Positions 8,471-16,058 of a stretch of DNA of 64,000 nucleotides are shown one piece after another. Positions within the stretch are counted from its first letter, which is position 1. The number at the start of each line of letters is the position of its first letter. The notes under the pieces were generated by a model. The model was not told where the DNA came from, did no database searches, and saw only the letters and a program-made list of their open reading frames with translations. The stretch comes from Lysobacter_L cavernae (GTDB lineage Bacteria > Pseudomonadota > Gammaproteobacteria > Xanthomonadales > Xanthomonadaceae). The position numbers and the translations under genes are program-made. Where the stretch lies: positions 496,001 to 560,000 of the forward strand of contig NZ_JBHRXK010000002.1 in the NCBI RefSeq assembly GCF_042648505.1. Direction: 5' to 3'.

Positions 8471-9334
8471 GTGTTCGAGTGGTGGTACAGCGACGTGCAG
8501 CTGGCGGACGGCACGACGATCGTCTGCACGGCCTCGCCCCAAGCATCGCTCGGCTTCGTGCCGCAGCTGGGGGACACCCCGATGGCGGTGGCCCGCATCC
8601 AGCTGCACGAGAACGGCGTGCAGCGCAACGAGATCGCCACCTTCCCCACCGCCGAGTTCAAGGGCGCGACGGACCATTGCGACATCGTCGCCGGCCCTGT
8701 GACGATGCAGGGCGACCTGAAGACCTGGCGGGTCAAGGGCACGATCAACGGCCTGGGCATCGACCTGACGTTCGAGCAGGAGGCGATGCCATTCCGCCCG
8801 GGCAGCGGCTATTTCTTCGCCGGCAGCACCGAGCGCTTCACCGGCTGGTTCTGGGCGCGGCCGTCGTTCGACCGCTACGTGGCGCTGGCCGTGCAGATGC
8901 AGTTCCGCGACCGCGTGACCGCGCCGCTGCTGTGGGTCTACGACCTGCAGGAAAAACGCGAGCTGGTGCGTGCCTTCAGCTACGACGAGCTGACCCTGGC
9001 CACCGGCCGCACCGTCGAACACCCGGACCCGTTGCACGGCGAGGGCTACCCCTCGATCACGGTGTACGACTACCGCAAGGGCCGCGCCAACGTGCGCGTG
9101 CGCATCGACGACCAGAAGGTCATCGCCGGCTTCTTCGTGTACGACATCAGCAACCCGGCGATCCAGCAGTTCCTGAAGGGCGTGGGTTACAACGGCGCCT
9201 ATTACACCCGCCGCGCGAGCACCGCCGAGCTGATCCTCGACCTGCCCGACAGCGGACTCCAGGACCGCGTGACCGGCTCGACCCTGCACGAGCTGCAGGA
9301 GTTCTATTTCCCGCAGTACCTGCTGCCACGGTAA
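8471..9334 (+). CDS. AttH/CrtC-like lipocalin-domain protein with disrupted 5' end
   Basis: Resembles lipocalin-like proteins of the hydroxyneurosporene synthase/AttH type: the N-terminal HVFEWWYSDVQLADG and the C-terminal ITVYDYRKGRANVRV are typical of two stacked beta-barrels. No signal peptide or membrane segment. The GTG at 8471 is only the first available start: the same frame is open and coding-like back to 8336 (residues such as NGWGTTDADYAHFNVKREI). A well-placed GTG at 8321 with AGGAG at 8306-8310 is followed by a TGA four codons later (8333-8335). The native start is therefore probably GTG 8321 with a nonsense codon at position 5, or an unusual start within 8336-8471. Function unknown. 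Confidence 0.6.
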   Translation: MFEWWYSDVQLADGTTIVCTASPQASLGFVPQLGDTPMAVARIQLHENGVQRNEIATFPTAEFKGATDHCDIVAGPVTMQGDLKTWRVKGTINGLGIDLTFEQEAMPFRPGSGYFFAGSTERFTGWFWARPSFDRYVALAVQMQFRDRVTAPLLWVYDLQEKRELVRAFSYDELTLATGRTVEHPDPLHGEGYPSITVYDYRKGRANVRVRIDDQKVIAGFFVYDISNPAIQQFLKGVGYNGAYYTRRASTAELILDLPDSGLQDRVTGSTLHELQEFYFPQYLLPR

Positions 9335-9411
9335 GCCACGCACGCATTTCGTCGTCGGGGCGGCGCGCACTTGCGCGCTCCCGCTCCGCGCAAGTGTCGG
9401 GCCGTAGCGGC

Positions 9412-10337
9412 TCAGCGCCGCATCCGCACGTACAAGCGCTTGGCCAGGTACAGCACCTTGCCGGAGAAACCGTGGTCCTGCGCCTGCAGCAGCTTGGCAA
9501 TCTCTTCCTGCTGGCCGCGGATGTAGCCGTCGCGCTGCTGCAGCAGCGCCTGCAACTCGGTCACATCGGCCTCGCCCAAGGTGTGGCCGGCACGCAGGTG
9601 CGCGGGCAGCTGCCGCTTCACGTAGTGCGTGGTGTGGCGCCCGGCGCTCTGCTCGGCGGGGCGGTCATCGCTGTAGAAGTACAACGCGATCGACTTGCGG
9701 CTGCGTTCGCGTTGATCCTCCGGTAACTGGATCGGATCGAACGCGTGCCAGCTGTGCTCGGTGGTCTCGAAGATAACGCAACGGTTGAACGCCGGCGGCA
9801 CCGACACCGCCGGGCGACGGTCGGCATAGGGATCGACGAACAGTTCGAGGTTGCCGCCCCAGTCCGCCCGCCAGTCGTGGTTGAGGTAGACGATCAGGTT
9901 GAGGCGGCGGTGCCAGCGTTCGCTGGGGTGGTAGTTGAAGTCGATGTGCGGGTCGAGCGCGGCGCCGTGGCGGTTCTCGTGGGTGCCGCGCCCAGGTAGA
10001 ACGGGTCGTACAGCAGCCCGGGGATGTCGGTGATGCGGCCAATCAGGTCGAGTAACGGCGGCGACTGGATCGCCTCGTCGAGCGCGACGTAGTCCGGACC
10101 GAGGCCGCGAATGCGGTCCAGTGTCGACTTGCCGCCGGGCCGACCGTCGTCGCCGATGTAGTTGCCGCGCTCGAACGCTGGAAACTCTCGCAGCAGCGCC
10201 TGCGCGAAGTCCGCATCGAGGAAGTCGTCGATCACCACGTACCGGAACGGTTCGGCGTGCAGGAAACGCTCGCGCCAAGCCTCGGTCTGGGCCACAACAG
10301 CGGGATTGAGCAGCGACAACGGCGAGGTTGCGGACAT
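9412..10337 (-). pseudogene. 2OG-Fe(II) oxygenase (prolyl-hydroxylase type), frameshifted
   Basis: Two overlapping frames together make one oxygenase. The N-terminal part (from ATG 10337, MSATSPLSLLNPAVV through ITDIPGLLYDPFYLG) continues in another frame as GTHENRHGAALDPHIDFNYH with the HxD iron motif, and then runs to the 9412 stop. The switch falls at 9985-9993, where one base appears missing: CTGGGCGCGGCACCC would read on correctly with one extra G or C. The second half keeps the C-terminal iron ligand region and a tail (TELQALLQQRDGYIRGQQEE) that looks like a short coiled coil. Such domains occur with surface polysaccharide genes. This is either a recent pseudogene, a programmed shift, or a sequencing error; selective constraint on both halves favours a recent event. 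Confidence 0.75.
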
Positions 10338-10427
10338 CGTTTCTTCCTGGAAACCAAGGTCGCGATTATGCGGGAAGGTGCATACACCAGCAGCTAGACC
10401 GGGCCGGTGCGCCTGGCGCGCGCCGGC

Positions 10428-11111
10428 TCAGCTGACGCGGGCGAGCATGCGCCGGTGCCCGATCAGCCGCGCCCAGCGCGCGCCGATGTCGGTCAGGCAG
10501 ACGTAACCGGCCTCGCCGGCCAGGCGCAGCCACATGTGCGGATCGAGCCGCAGCCGCGGCTCGGCCGCGCACAGCTCGGCGTCGAAGCCGAGCTGGCGTG
10601 CGAACAGCGCGCAGCGCGCCAGGTGGTAGCGGCTGCTGAGCAGGGTCACGCGCGTGCGCATGCCGTCACCGAGCAGTTGGCGGGCGTTGCGCAGGTTCTG
10701 CAGGGTGTCGCGCGATTGCGCTTCCAGCCGCAGCGGCGCGTCCAGTGCGAGTCCGCGCGCGAACAATCCCTGCCGCGCGAGTTCAGCTTCGCTGGCCTCG
10801 CCCGGCGCGCCGCCGCCGAGCAGCACCACACTCACCGGCGGACGCTCCTGCCACAGCGACACGGCGCGGTCGTGCCGTGCCGCGAAATCGCGATCGAGGC
10901 GACCCTGCGGCGCGTGCTTGCCGAACAGCAGCACGCACTGCCCGTGCGCGGGCAGGCACGACGCCTTGCGCGCGATGCGCAACACGTGGACGAAGTAGCC
11001 GACATAGACCAGACCGGCGCTGAGCACACAGGCGGCGCCCGCCACGGCCATGGCATGCAGCACATCGCGGTCGCCGAACAGGGCCAGTCGATGGGCAAGG
11101 CGGCTGGTCAT
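10428..11111 (-). CDS. YdcF/SanA/ElyC family (DUF218) membrane protein
   Basis: 227 residues with one N-terminal membrane helix (about residues 20-45, AGAACVLSAGLVYVGYFV) and a DUF218 domain. QCVLLFGKH opens the fold, followed by SVVLLGGGAPGEASEAELAR and the typical ESxDTxxN-like stretch AQSRDTLQNLRNARQLLGDG, then TLLSSRYHLARC. Family members (SanA, ElyC, YdcF) act in the envelope, some in vancomycin resistance or lipid-carrier metabolism; the exact role is unknown. It is divergent from the pigment ketosynthase and may share its control region. Confidence 0.85.
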   Translation of the reverse strand: MTSRLAHRLALFGDRDVLHAMAVAGAACVLSAGLVYVGYFVHVLRIARKASCLPAHGQCVLLFGKHAPQGRLDRDFAARHDRAVSLWQERPPVSVVLLGGGAPGEASEAELARQGLFARGLALDAPLRLEAQSRDTLQNLRNARQLLGDGMRTRVTLLSSRYHLARCALFARQLGFDAELCAAEPRLRLDPHMWLRLAGEAGYVCLTDIGARWARLIGHRRMLARVS

Positions 11112-11115
11112 GTCT

Positions 11116-11160
11116 GACTGAACGCGGAACGCGGACGATGGGGCGAGTGGGCGTTCAGTC
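11116..11160. promoter_or_regulatory. Inverted repeat in the divergent region before the pigment cluster
   Basis: Perfect 9-bp arms GACTGAACG (11116-11124) and CGTTCAGTC (11152-11160), 27 bp apart, lie between the divergent YdcF-like gene and the ketosynthase operon. A candidate -10 hexamer TATACT is at 11192-11197, without a convincing -35. The repeat could be an operator or an RNA hairpin; neither is shown. Confidence 0.35.
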
Positions 11161-11266
11161 TACGCCGCGGGTGGCGGCAGAAGGCGCTGGCTATACTCCG
11201 CCCTTGTTCGCAAGAGAGTCCTGCGTGCCGTCAGCACTTCGTCCGCCCCGCCCCGCCGTAGCGCCG

Positions 11267-12478
11267 ATGCCGCCGCTGGCGATCCGCGCCTACACCGCGA
11301 CCACCGCGCTCGGTCGCGGCCGCGAGGCCCAGGCGACGGCGTTGCGCGAACGCCGCAGCGGCCTGCGCCGCAACGACTTCGCCGCGCTCGCAGCGGGCGA
11401 GGCGCCGCTGGACTGCTGGATCGGTCGCGTCGACGGTCTCGAGCATGTACAGCTGCCGGCCGACCTCGCGCCGTGGGACAGCCGCAACAACCGCCTGGCC
11501 TGGCTGGCACTGCAGCACGACGGCGTCGAGGCGGCGATCGCGGCAATGATCAACCGCTACGGTGCCGCGCGCGTCGCGGTGGTGGTCGGCACCTCGACCT
11601 CGAGCATCGGTGCCAGTGAGGAGGCCTACGCCCGCCTCGAACGCGGCACCGACGGCACCGGGCAAATCCCCGTCGACCTCGCCCGCCCGCTCGTGCACAC
11701 GCCGCATTCGCTCGGCGACTTCGTCCGCGCGGCCACCGGCCTGCAGGGACCGTGCGTCACCGTGGCCACCGCCTGCTCGTCGAGCGCCAAGGTGTTCGCC
11801 CAGGCCGCGCGGCTGATCGGCGCCGGGCTCGCCGACGCGGCCCTGGTCGGCGGCGTCGACACTTTGTGCGGCAGCGTGCTGTTCGGCTTCAACGCGCTGC
11901 AGCTGGTCGCCGCCGAGCCATGCCGGCCGTTCGACGCCGAGCGCAGCGGCCTGTCGCTCGGCGAGGCCGGCGGTTTCGCCGTGCTCGAACGCGCCACAAC
12001 CGACGACAACGGCCTGTGCCTGCGTGGCTACGGCGAATCCAGCGACGCCCACCACATGTCGACACCGCACCCCGACGGCCTCGGCGCGCGCCTGGCGATG
12101 CGCGATGCGCTCGCGCGCGCCGGCATCGCCGCCGCCGAGGTCGGCTACCTCAACCTGCACGGCACGGCGACACCGGCCAACGATGCGGTCGAGGCGGCCG
12201 CCGTCGCGGCCTTGTTCCCCGATACCCTGCACGCCGGTTCGACCAAGGGCTGGACCGGGCACACGCTCGGCGCCGCCGGCATCGTCGAATCGGTGATCGC
12301 GCTGCTCGCGCTCGAACACGGCGAATTGCCCGGCACCCTCCACAGCGCCCGCGCCGATCCCGCCTGCGGCCCGCAGATCCGCTTCGACAATGCCCAGGCA
12401 CGCGGGCTGCGCTACGCCATGAACAACTCCTTCGGCTTCGGCGGCAACAACTGCTCGCTGGTGTTCGGTCGCGCATGA
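11267..12478 (+). CDS. Beta-ketoacyl-ACP synthase of the aryl polyene cluster (ApeO/XanF type)
   Basis: Condensing enzyme that extends the aryl starter by two carbons per cycle with malonyl-ACP. Thiolase-fold FabF-like protein of 403 residues with the Cys-His-His triad: C170 in VATACSSSA, H298 in NLHGTATPAND and H332 in GWTGHTLGAAG, plus the terminal NNSFGFGGNN glycine motif. The ATG at 11267 (MPPLAIRAYTATTALG) fits the start of pigment-cluster ketosynthases; a GTG at 11225 would add 14 Pro/Arg-rich residues. It opens a plus-strand operon with overlapping stops and starts (ATGA at 12475) into the chain-length factor and the glycosyltransferase. Confidence 0.92.
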   Translation: MPPLAIRAYTATTALGRGREAQATALRERRSGLRRNDFAALAAGEAPLDCWIGRVDGLEHVQLPADLAPWDSRNNRLAWLALQHDGVEAAIAAMINRYGAARVAVVVGTSTSSIGASEEAYARLERGTDGTGQIPVDLARPLVHTPHSLGDFVRAATGLQGPCVTVATACSSSAKVFAQAARLIGAGLADAALVGGVDTLCGSVLFGFNALQLVAAEPCRPFDAERSGLSLGEAGGFAVLERATTDDNGLCLRGYGESSDAHHMSTPHPDGLGARLAMRDALARAGIAAAEVGYLNLHGTATPANDAVEAAAVAALFPDTLHAGSTKGWTGHTLGAAGIVESVIALLALEHGELPGTLHSARADPACGPQIRFDNAQARGLRYAMNNSFGFGGNNCSLVFGRA

Positions 12479-13263
12479 GCCCGCTCGTCGCCAGCATCGC
12501 CGGCATCGGCTTCTGGACGCGCGGACTGCCGTCGTGGGCCGCCGCGTGCGATTACGCCCGTGGTGGCACCGTGGCGGACGACGCACCGGCGCGCCCGTCG
12601 CCGCAACTGCTGGCGCCCAACGAGCGCCGCCGCGCACCGGAAACGGTCGCGGTCGCGCTGGACGTCGCGCTCGCCGCCTGCCACGCCGCCGGCCGCGATC
12701 CGGCGACGCTGCCGTCGGTGTTCGCCTCGACCCACGGCGACCTGGCCATCACCGACTACATGTGCGCGACCCTCGCGCACGAGCCGCGCGCGCTGTCGCC
12801 GACCCGCTTCCACAACTCGGTGCACAACGCCGCCGCCGGCTACTGGACCATCGGCACCGGCGCGCTGCAGCCGGCGACCGCGCTCAGCGCACACCACGCC
12901 AGCTTCGCCCAGGGCCTGCTCGACGCGCTGGCGCAGCTGGCCTGCGGCGAGGACGCGGTGCTGCTGGTCGGCTACGACAGCCAAGCCGTCGGCCCGCTCG
13001 CGCAGATGGCGCCGAGCACGGGCCTGCTCGGCGGTGCGCTGGTGCTGACCCGCGCCCAGCCCGGCACGATCCAGCTCAGCGCGCGCCTGGGTGCGGCCGC
13101 GCCGGCAACCGACGCGGCGATCGGACCGCTGCAACGGTTCGCCGCCGGCAATGCGATGGCACCGATGCTGCCGCTGTTCGATGCGCTGGCCACCGGCCGC
13201 GACCGCGTCGCCCTGCCGACGGGCGCCGGCCGCGTGCTGCAGATGGAGGTCGTCCATGCCTGA
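12475..13263 (+). CDS. Ketosynthase chain-length factor of the aryl polyene cluster
   Basis: Truncated ketosynthase relative (262 residues, beta-ketoacyl synthase N-terminal-like). It partners the catalytic ketosynthase as a heterodimer and sets polyene length. It keeps fold signatures such as SPTRFHNSVHNAAAGYW but lacks the catalytic Cys and the GHTLGAAG region, as expected for the non-catalytic subunit. It is translationally coupled on both sides: ATGA with the ketosynthase and an 8-bp overlap with the glycosyltransferase. The co-linear KS-CLF pair is the hallmark of aryl polyene loci. Confidence 0.9.
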   Translation: MSPLVASIAGIGFWTRGLPSWAAACDYARGGTVADDAPARPSPQLLAPNERRRAPETVAVALDVALAACHAAGRDPATLPSVFASTHGDLAITDYMCATLAHEPRALSPTRFHNSVHNAAAGYWTIGTGALQPATALSAHHASFAQGLLDALAQLACGEDAVLLVGYDSQAVGPLAQMAPSTGLLGGALVLTRAQPGTIQLSARLGAAAPATDAAIGPLQRFAAGNAMAPMLPLFDALATGRDRVALPTGAGRVLQMEVVHA

Positions 13264-14098
13264 GTCGATGGCGCACGACGCGGCCCGTCTGGATCACCAC
13301 GCCATCGCCGTGGTGATCCCGGCGCTCAACGAGGCGCTGCGCATCCGCGAGGTGGTCGTCGCCACGCTCGCCGAATGCGCGCAGGTGATCGTGATCGACG
13401 ACGGCTCCGACGACGGCACCGCGCAGTGCATCGCCGACCTGCCGGTGACCGTGCTGCGCCACGCCCGGCGCATGGGCAAGGGCGCCAGCCTGCGCGACGG
13501 CTTCGCCGAAGCACTGCGCCGCGGCGCGCGCGCCGTCGTCACCATGGACGGTGACGGCCAGCACTGGGCCGGCGACATTCCGCGCCTGCTCGCCGCCGCC
13601 AACCGCCACCCCGACCACATCGTGATCGGCGCGCGCCTGCGCCGACGCTCGCAGCAGCCGCTGTACCGGCGCCTGGCCAACGCGTTCGCCGACTGGGGCA
13701 TCGCCTGGGGCACCGGCTACCAGATCGCCGACAGCCAGAGCGGGCAGCGCCTGTACCCGGCCGCGGTGGCCGCGCTGCACGAGGTGCCCGGCGAGGATTT
13801 CGTGTTCGAGGCGCAGATCCTGATTTCGGCCGCGCAGCAGCTGCACACGCGCTGCGTGTCGGTGCCGATCGAGTCGCGCTATCAGTGCGTGCACTCCGAC
13901 GCGCAGTTCCGCGCCAGCCACTTCAAACCGGTGCGCGACTTCAGCCGCATCACCACGCACATCGTGCGCGGCGTGCTGCGGCGTGGCGGCATCGCGGCGG
14001 TGTACCGCCGCATCCGCGCCAACCCGCCGCTGATCGAAGATCCCAGCGGTGAGTTCGCGCGCACCGCCTTGCTACCGTCGCAAGCGCGATCGCCCTGA
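13256..14098 (+). CDS. Family 2 glycosyltransferase of the pigment cluster
   Basis: 280-residue GT-A glycosyltransferase of the DPM1/polyprenyl-sugar type: VVIPALNEALRIREVV, VIVIDDGSDDGTA, RRMGKGASLRDGF and the metal-binding TMDGDGQH (DxD). No transmembrane anchor is obvious, though the Arg-rich C-terminus could be peripheral. In aryl polyene clusters a glycosyltransferase and acyltransferase are thought to join the polyene to a lipid or sugar headgroup. It is the last gene of the ketosynthase operon; its start overlaps the chain-length factor by 8 bp. Donor and acceptor unknown. Confidence 0.87.
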   Translation: MPESMAHDAARLDHHAIAVVIPALNEALRIREVVVATLAECAQVIVIDDGSDDGTAQCIADLPVTVLRHARRMGKGASLRDGFAEALRRGARAVVTMDGDGQHWAGDIPRLLAAANRHPDHIVIGARLRRRSQQPLYRRLANAFADWGIAWGTGYQIADSQSGQRLYPAAVAALHEVPGEDFVFEAQILISAAQQLHTRCVSVPIESRYQCVHSDAQFRASHFKPVRDFSRITTHIVRGVLRRGGIAAVYRRIRANPPLIEDPSGEFARTALLPSQARSP

Positions 14099-14166
14099 CA
14101 GGTTGTTGAAAGACATCCATCCATGACCGCGCTGACAGAGTGTTTTCAACACGCTGCAATCCGGCC

Positions 14167-14664
14167 TCATTTGCCCGGCGGTACCGGCGTGGGGGCGGGC
14201 ACGGGAGCCGGAACGGTTTCCGGCGGCGGCGGATTGCGCACGAAGATGGCCAGCCCGTGCGCGTACTTCTTGCTCGGGCTGATGCTCACGCCGATGCCGC
14301 CGGAGCTGAAGCTGCCGCCGCGGTAACCGCCGTAACTGCCGCCGCCGGCCCCGACGCCGATGCTGCTGCCGCCGTAACCGTCCTCGGTGCCGACGAACAG
14401 CACGCCGTTGGCGCCCAGCTTGGCGGCCTCGATGCGCAGGTTGTTGATCACGGCGTTCATCTTGTTCTGCTCGCCGTAGGTGAAGCTGCCGCTGGCGGTC
14501 TGCAGGCGGGCGATCTCTTCGAAGCCACCCGGCGGCGCGGTGAAGTAGACCCGTACCTGCGCCGGATCGATCGGCGCGCGCGGCGTGCCGGTGACCAGTT
14601 GCGAGGTGGAGGCGCAGCCGGCCAGCACCAGGGCAAGCAACAGCAGCGGTAGGAGGCGGCGCAT
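14167..14664 (-). CDS. Predicted outer-membrane lipoprotein, glycine-rich
   Basis: 165 residues beginning with a lipoprotein signal peptide and lipobox LVLAGCAS (Cys about residue 17). The mature part has an alpha/beta segment (PAQVRVYFTAPPGGFEEI, VINNLRIEAAKLGANGVLF) resembling DUF4156/RcsF-like small lipoproteins. A Gly/Ser/Tyr-rich linker (about residues 95-125) and a Pro/Val repeat tail follow. The low-complexity stretch may cross the periplasm or line the cell wall. It is convergent with the glycosyltransferase and sits between that operon and the fabG-like gene, so a link to the pigment is possible but not shown. Confidence 0.75.
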   Translation of the reverse strand: MRRLLPLLLLALVLAGCASTSQLVTGTPRAPIDPAQVRVYFTAPPGGFEEIARLQTASGSFTYGEQNKMNAVINNLRIEAAKLGANGVLFVGTEDGYGGSSIGVGAGGGSYGGYRGGSFSSGGIGVSISPSKKYAHGLAIFVRNPPPPETVPAPVPAPTPVPPGK

Positions 14665-14756
14665 GGCGGTGCTCCGGAACAGGCGTGGACGATGCCACGA
14701 TGCTACGCCAGCCGCGCCCGCACGGGATGAGGCCCCGATCACCGCGCGGCCGACAT

Positions 14757-15491
14757 TCAGCTCATGCCACCGTCGATGCCGATCACCTGGCCGTTGATGT
14801 AACCGGCCGCGTCCGAGCACAGGAAGCCGACCAGTGCCGCGACCTCGTCGGGGCGACCGGCACGCGCGGCCGGCACCAGCTGCCTGATCGCCTCGGGCGG
14901 GAATGCCGTCGCGGCCAGGCGGCCCTCGATCACGCCGGGCGCGATCACGTTGGCGGTGATCCCGCGCGAGGCCATCTCGCGCGCCAGCGACTTGCTGGCG
15001 CCATGCAGCGCCGCCTTGGCCGCGGCGTAGTTGGCCTGGCCGCGGTTGCCGAGCACCGCCGCCACCGACGACACGCTGACGACACGACCCCAGCGGGTGC
15101 GCGCCATCGGCAGCAGCAGCGGCTGGGTGACGTGGAAGAAGCCGTGCAGCGACACGTCGATCACCCGCTTCCACTGCGCCTGGCTCATCCCCGCCAACGG
15201 CGCGTCGTCGTGGATGCCGGCGTTGTTGACCAGTACCTGGATCGGACCGTCCGCGAGCAGGCGCTCGATGGTCGCGCGCGCGGCGTCGCCGTCCACGACA
15301 TCGAACGCGACCGCCTCGGCGCGGCCGCCAGCGGCGACGATCGCCTCGGCAACGGCTTCGGCCCGCGCCAGGTGCTGGTTGGCGTGCACGATCACCTGCA
15401 GGCCGTCGGCGGCCAGGCGCCGGCAGATCGCGCTGCCGAGATCGCCGCTGCCGCCGGTGACCAGGGCACGACGGGACGAGGTGTCAGGCAT
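14757..15491 (-). CDS. 3-oxoacyl-ACP reductase of the aryl polyene cluster (FabG/ApeQ type)
   Basis: NADPH-dependent short-chain dehydrogenase that reduces the beta-keto group formed by the ketosynthase before dehydration. 244 residues; cofactor motif TGGSGDLGSAI near the N-terminus, NNAG, catalytic Ser in VSVSSVAAVLG, and YAAAK (Tyr and Lys). The C-terminal GYINGQVIGIDGGMS is the classical FabG ending. It is downstream of the dehydratase and exporter genes on the same strand but separated by a ~130-bp gap holding a palindromic repeat, so it may be a separate unit. Confidence 0.92.
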   Translation of the reverse strand: MPDTSSRRALVTGGSGDLGSAICRRLAADGLQVIVHANQHLARAEAVAEAIVAAGGRAEAVAFDVVDGDAARATIERLLADGPIQVLVNNAGIHDDAPLAGMSQAQWKRVIDVSLHGFFHVTQPLLLPMARTRWGRVVSVSSVAAVLGNRGQANYAAAKAALHGASKSLAREMASRGITANVIAPGVIEGRLAATAFPPEAIRQLVPAARAGRPDEVAALVGFLCSDAAGYINGQVIGIDGGMS

Positions 15492-15508
15492 GGGGTTCGG
15501 CTCTGCTG

Positions 15509-15561
15509 TTTCCTTCTCCCCTTGGGAGAAGGTGGCGCGAAGCGCCGGATGAGGGTTCGGT
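15509..15561. repeat. REP-like palindrome (CCTTCTCCC..GGGAGAAGG family)
   Basis: Inverted arms CCTTCTCCCC and TGGGAGAAGG with the tail CGGATGAGGGTTCG, upstream of the fabG-like gene. A near-identical element lies at 48060-48110, and a related one around 33230-33309. Confidence 0.7.
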
Positions 15562-15623
15562 GGCGTGGCGAGGCTACAGATTGCCACGCCGGATGCACAC
15601 CGGGTCACGCGCCTCAACACCCC

Positions 15624-16058
15624 TCAGCCCAGCAGCACCGCGGCGCGACCTTCGGCAAGCAGCGTGCCCGCGTGCAGGATACGGAAAGCGTACTGCTGGC
15701 TGCCTTCGGCCTCGAGCAGCACTTCGGCTTCGCCCTCCAGCGCGCCGCCCAACCCGTCAATGCGCGCGACGTGCAGCTGCACGTCGCGCAGCGCCACCAG
15801 CAGGCCCGGCTGTGCCGCGCCGCCGCTGGCGCGCGCGCGCAACCCACCGTGCATCGCCATCGCCTGGGCGCCGTACTCGCACAGGTGCACCGCGTGCAGG
15901 TTGTCGCGGTGTCGCAACGGATGCGCCGGATCGCGGTGGTTGTGCGCACGCAGGCGGATGCGCTGTGCATCCCAGTCGACGATCTCGTCCCACAGCGCCA
16001 TCGCGCCCTGGTGCGGGATCAGGTCTGCCGGAACCGACGTGGCGGCCGCGTCATGCAT
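15624..16058 (-). CDS. Hotdog-fold 3-hydroxyacyl-ACP dehydratase (ApeP-like)
   Basis: Predicted dehydratase that turns the beta-hydroxy intermediate into the trans double bond of the growing polyene. 144 residues with the opening LIPHQGAMALWDEIVDWD, typical of hotdog dehydratases (compare LLPHRPPMLLLD), and HAVHLCEYGAQAMAMHGG, the central helix that carries the catalytic Asp/Glu. It overlaps the exporter stop by 8 bp, so it belongs to the minus-strand operon from the acyl carrier protein. The second dehydratase at 20398 is of a different subtype; aryl polyene systems use the two together. Confidence 0.82.
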   Translation of the reverse strand: MHDAAATSVPADLIPHQGAMALWDEIVDWDAQRIRLRAHNHRDPAHPLRHRDNLHAVHLCEYGAQAMAMHGGLRARASGGAAQPGLLVALRDVQLHVARIDGLGGALEGEAEVLLEAEGSQQYAFRILHAGTLLAEGRAAVLLG

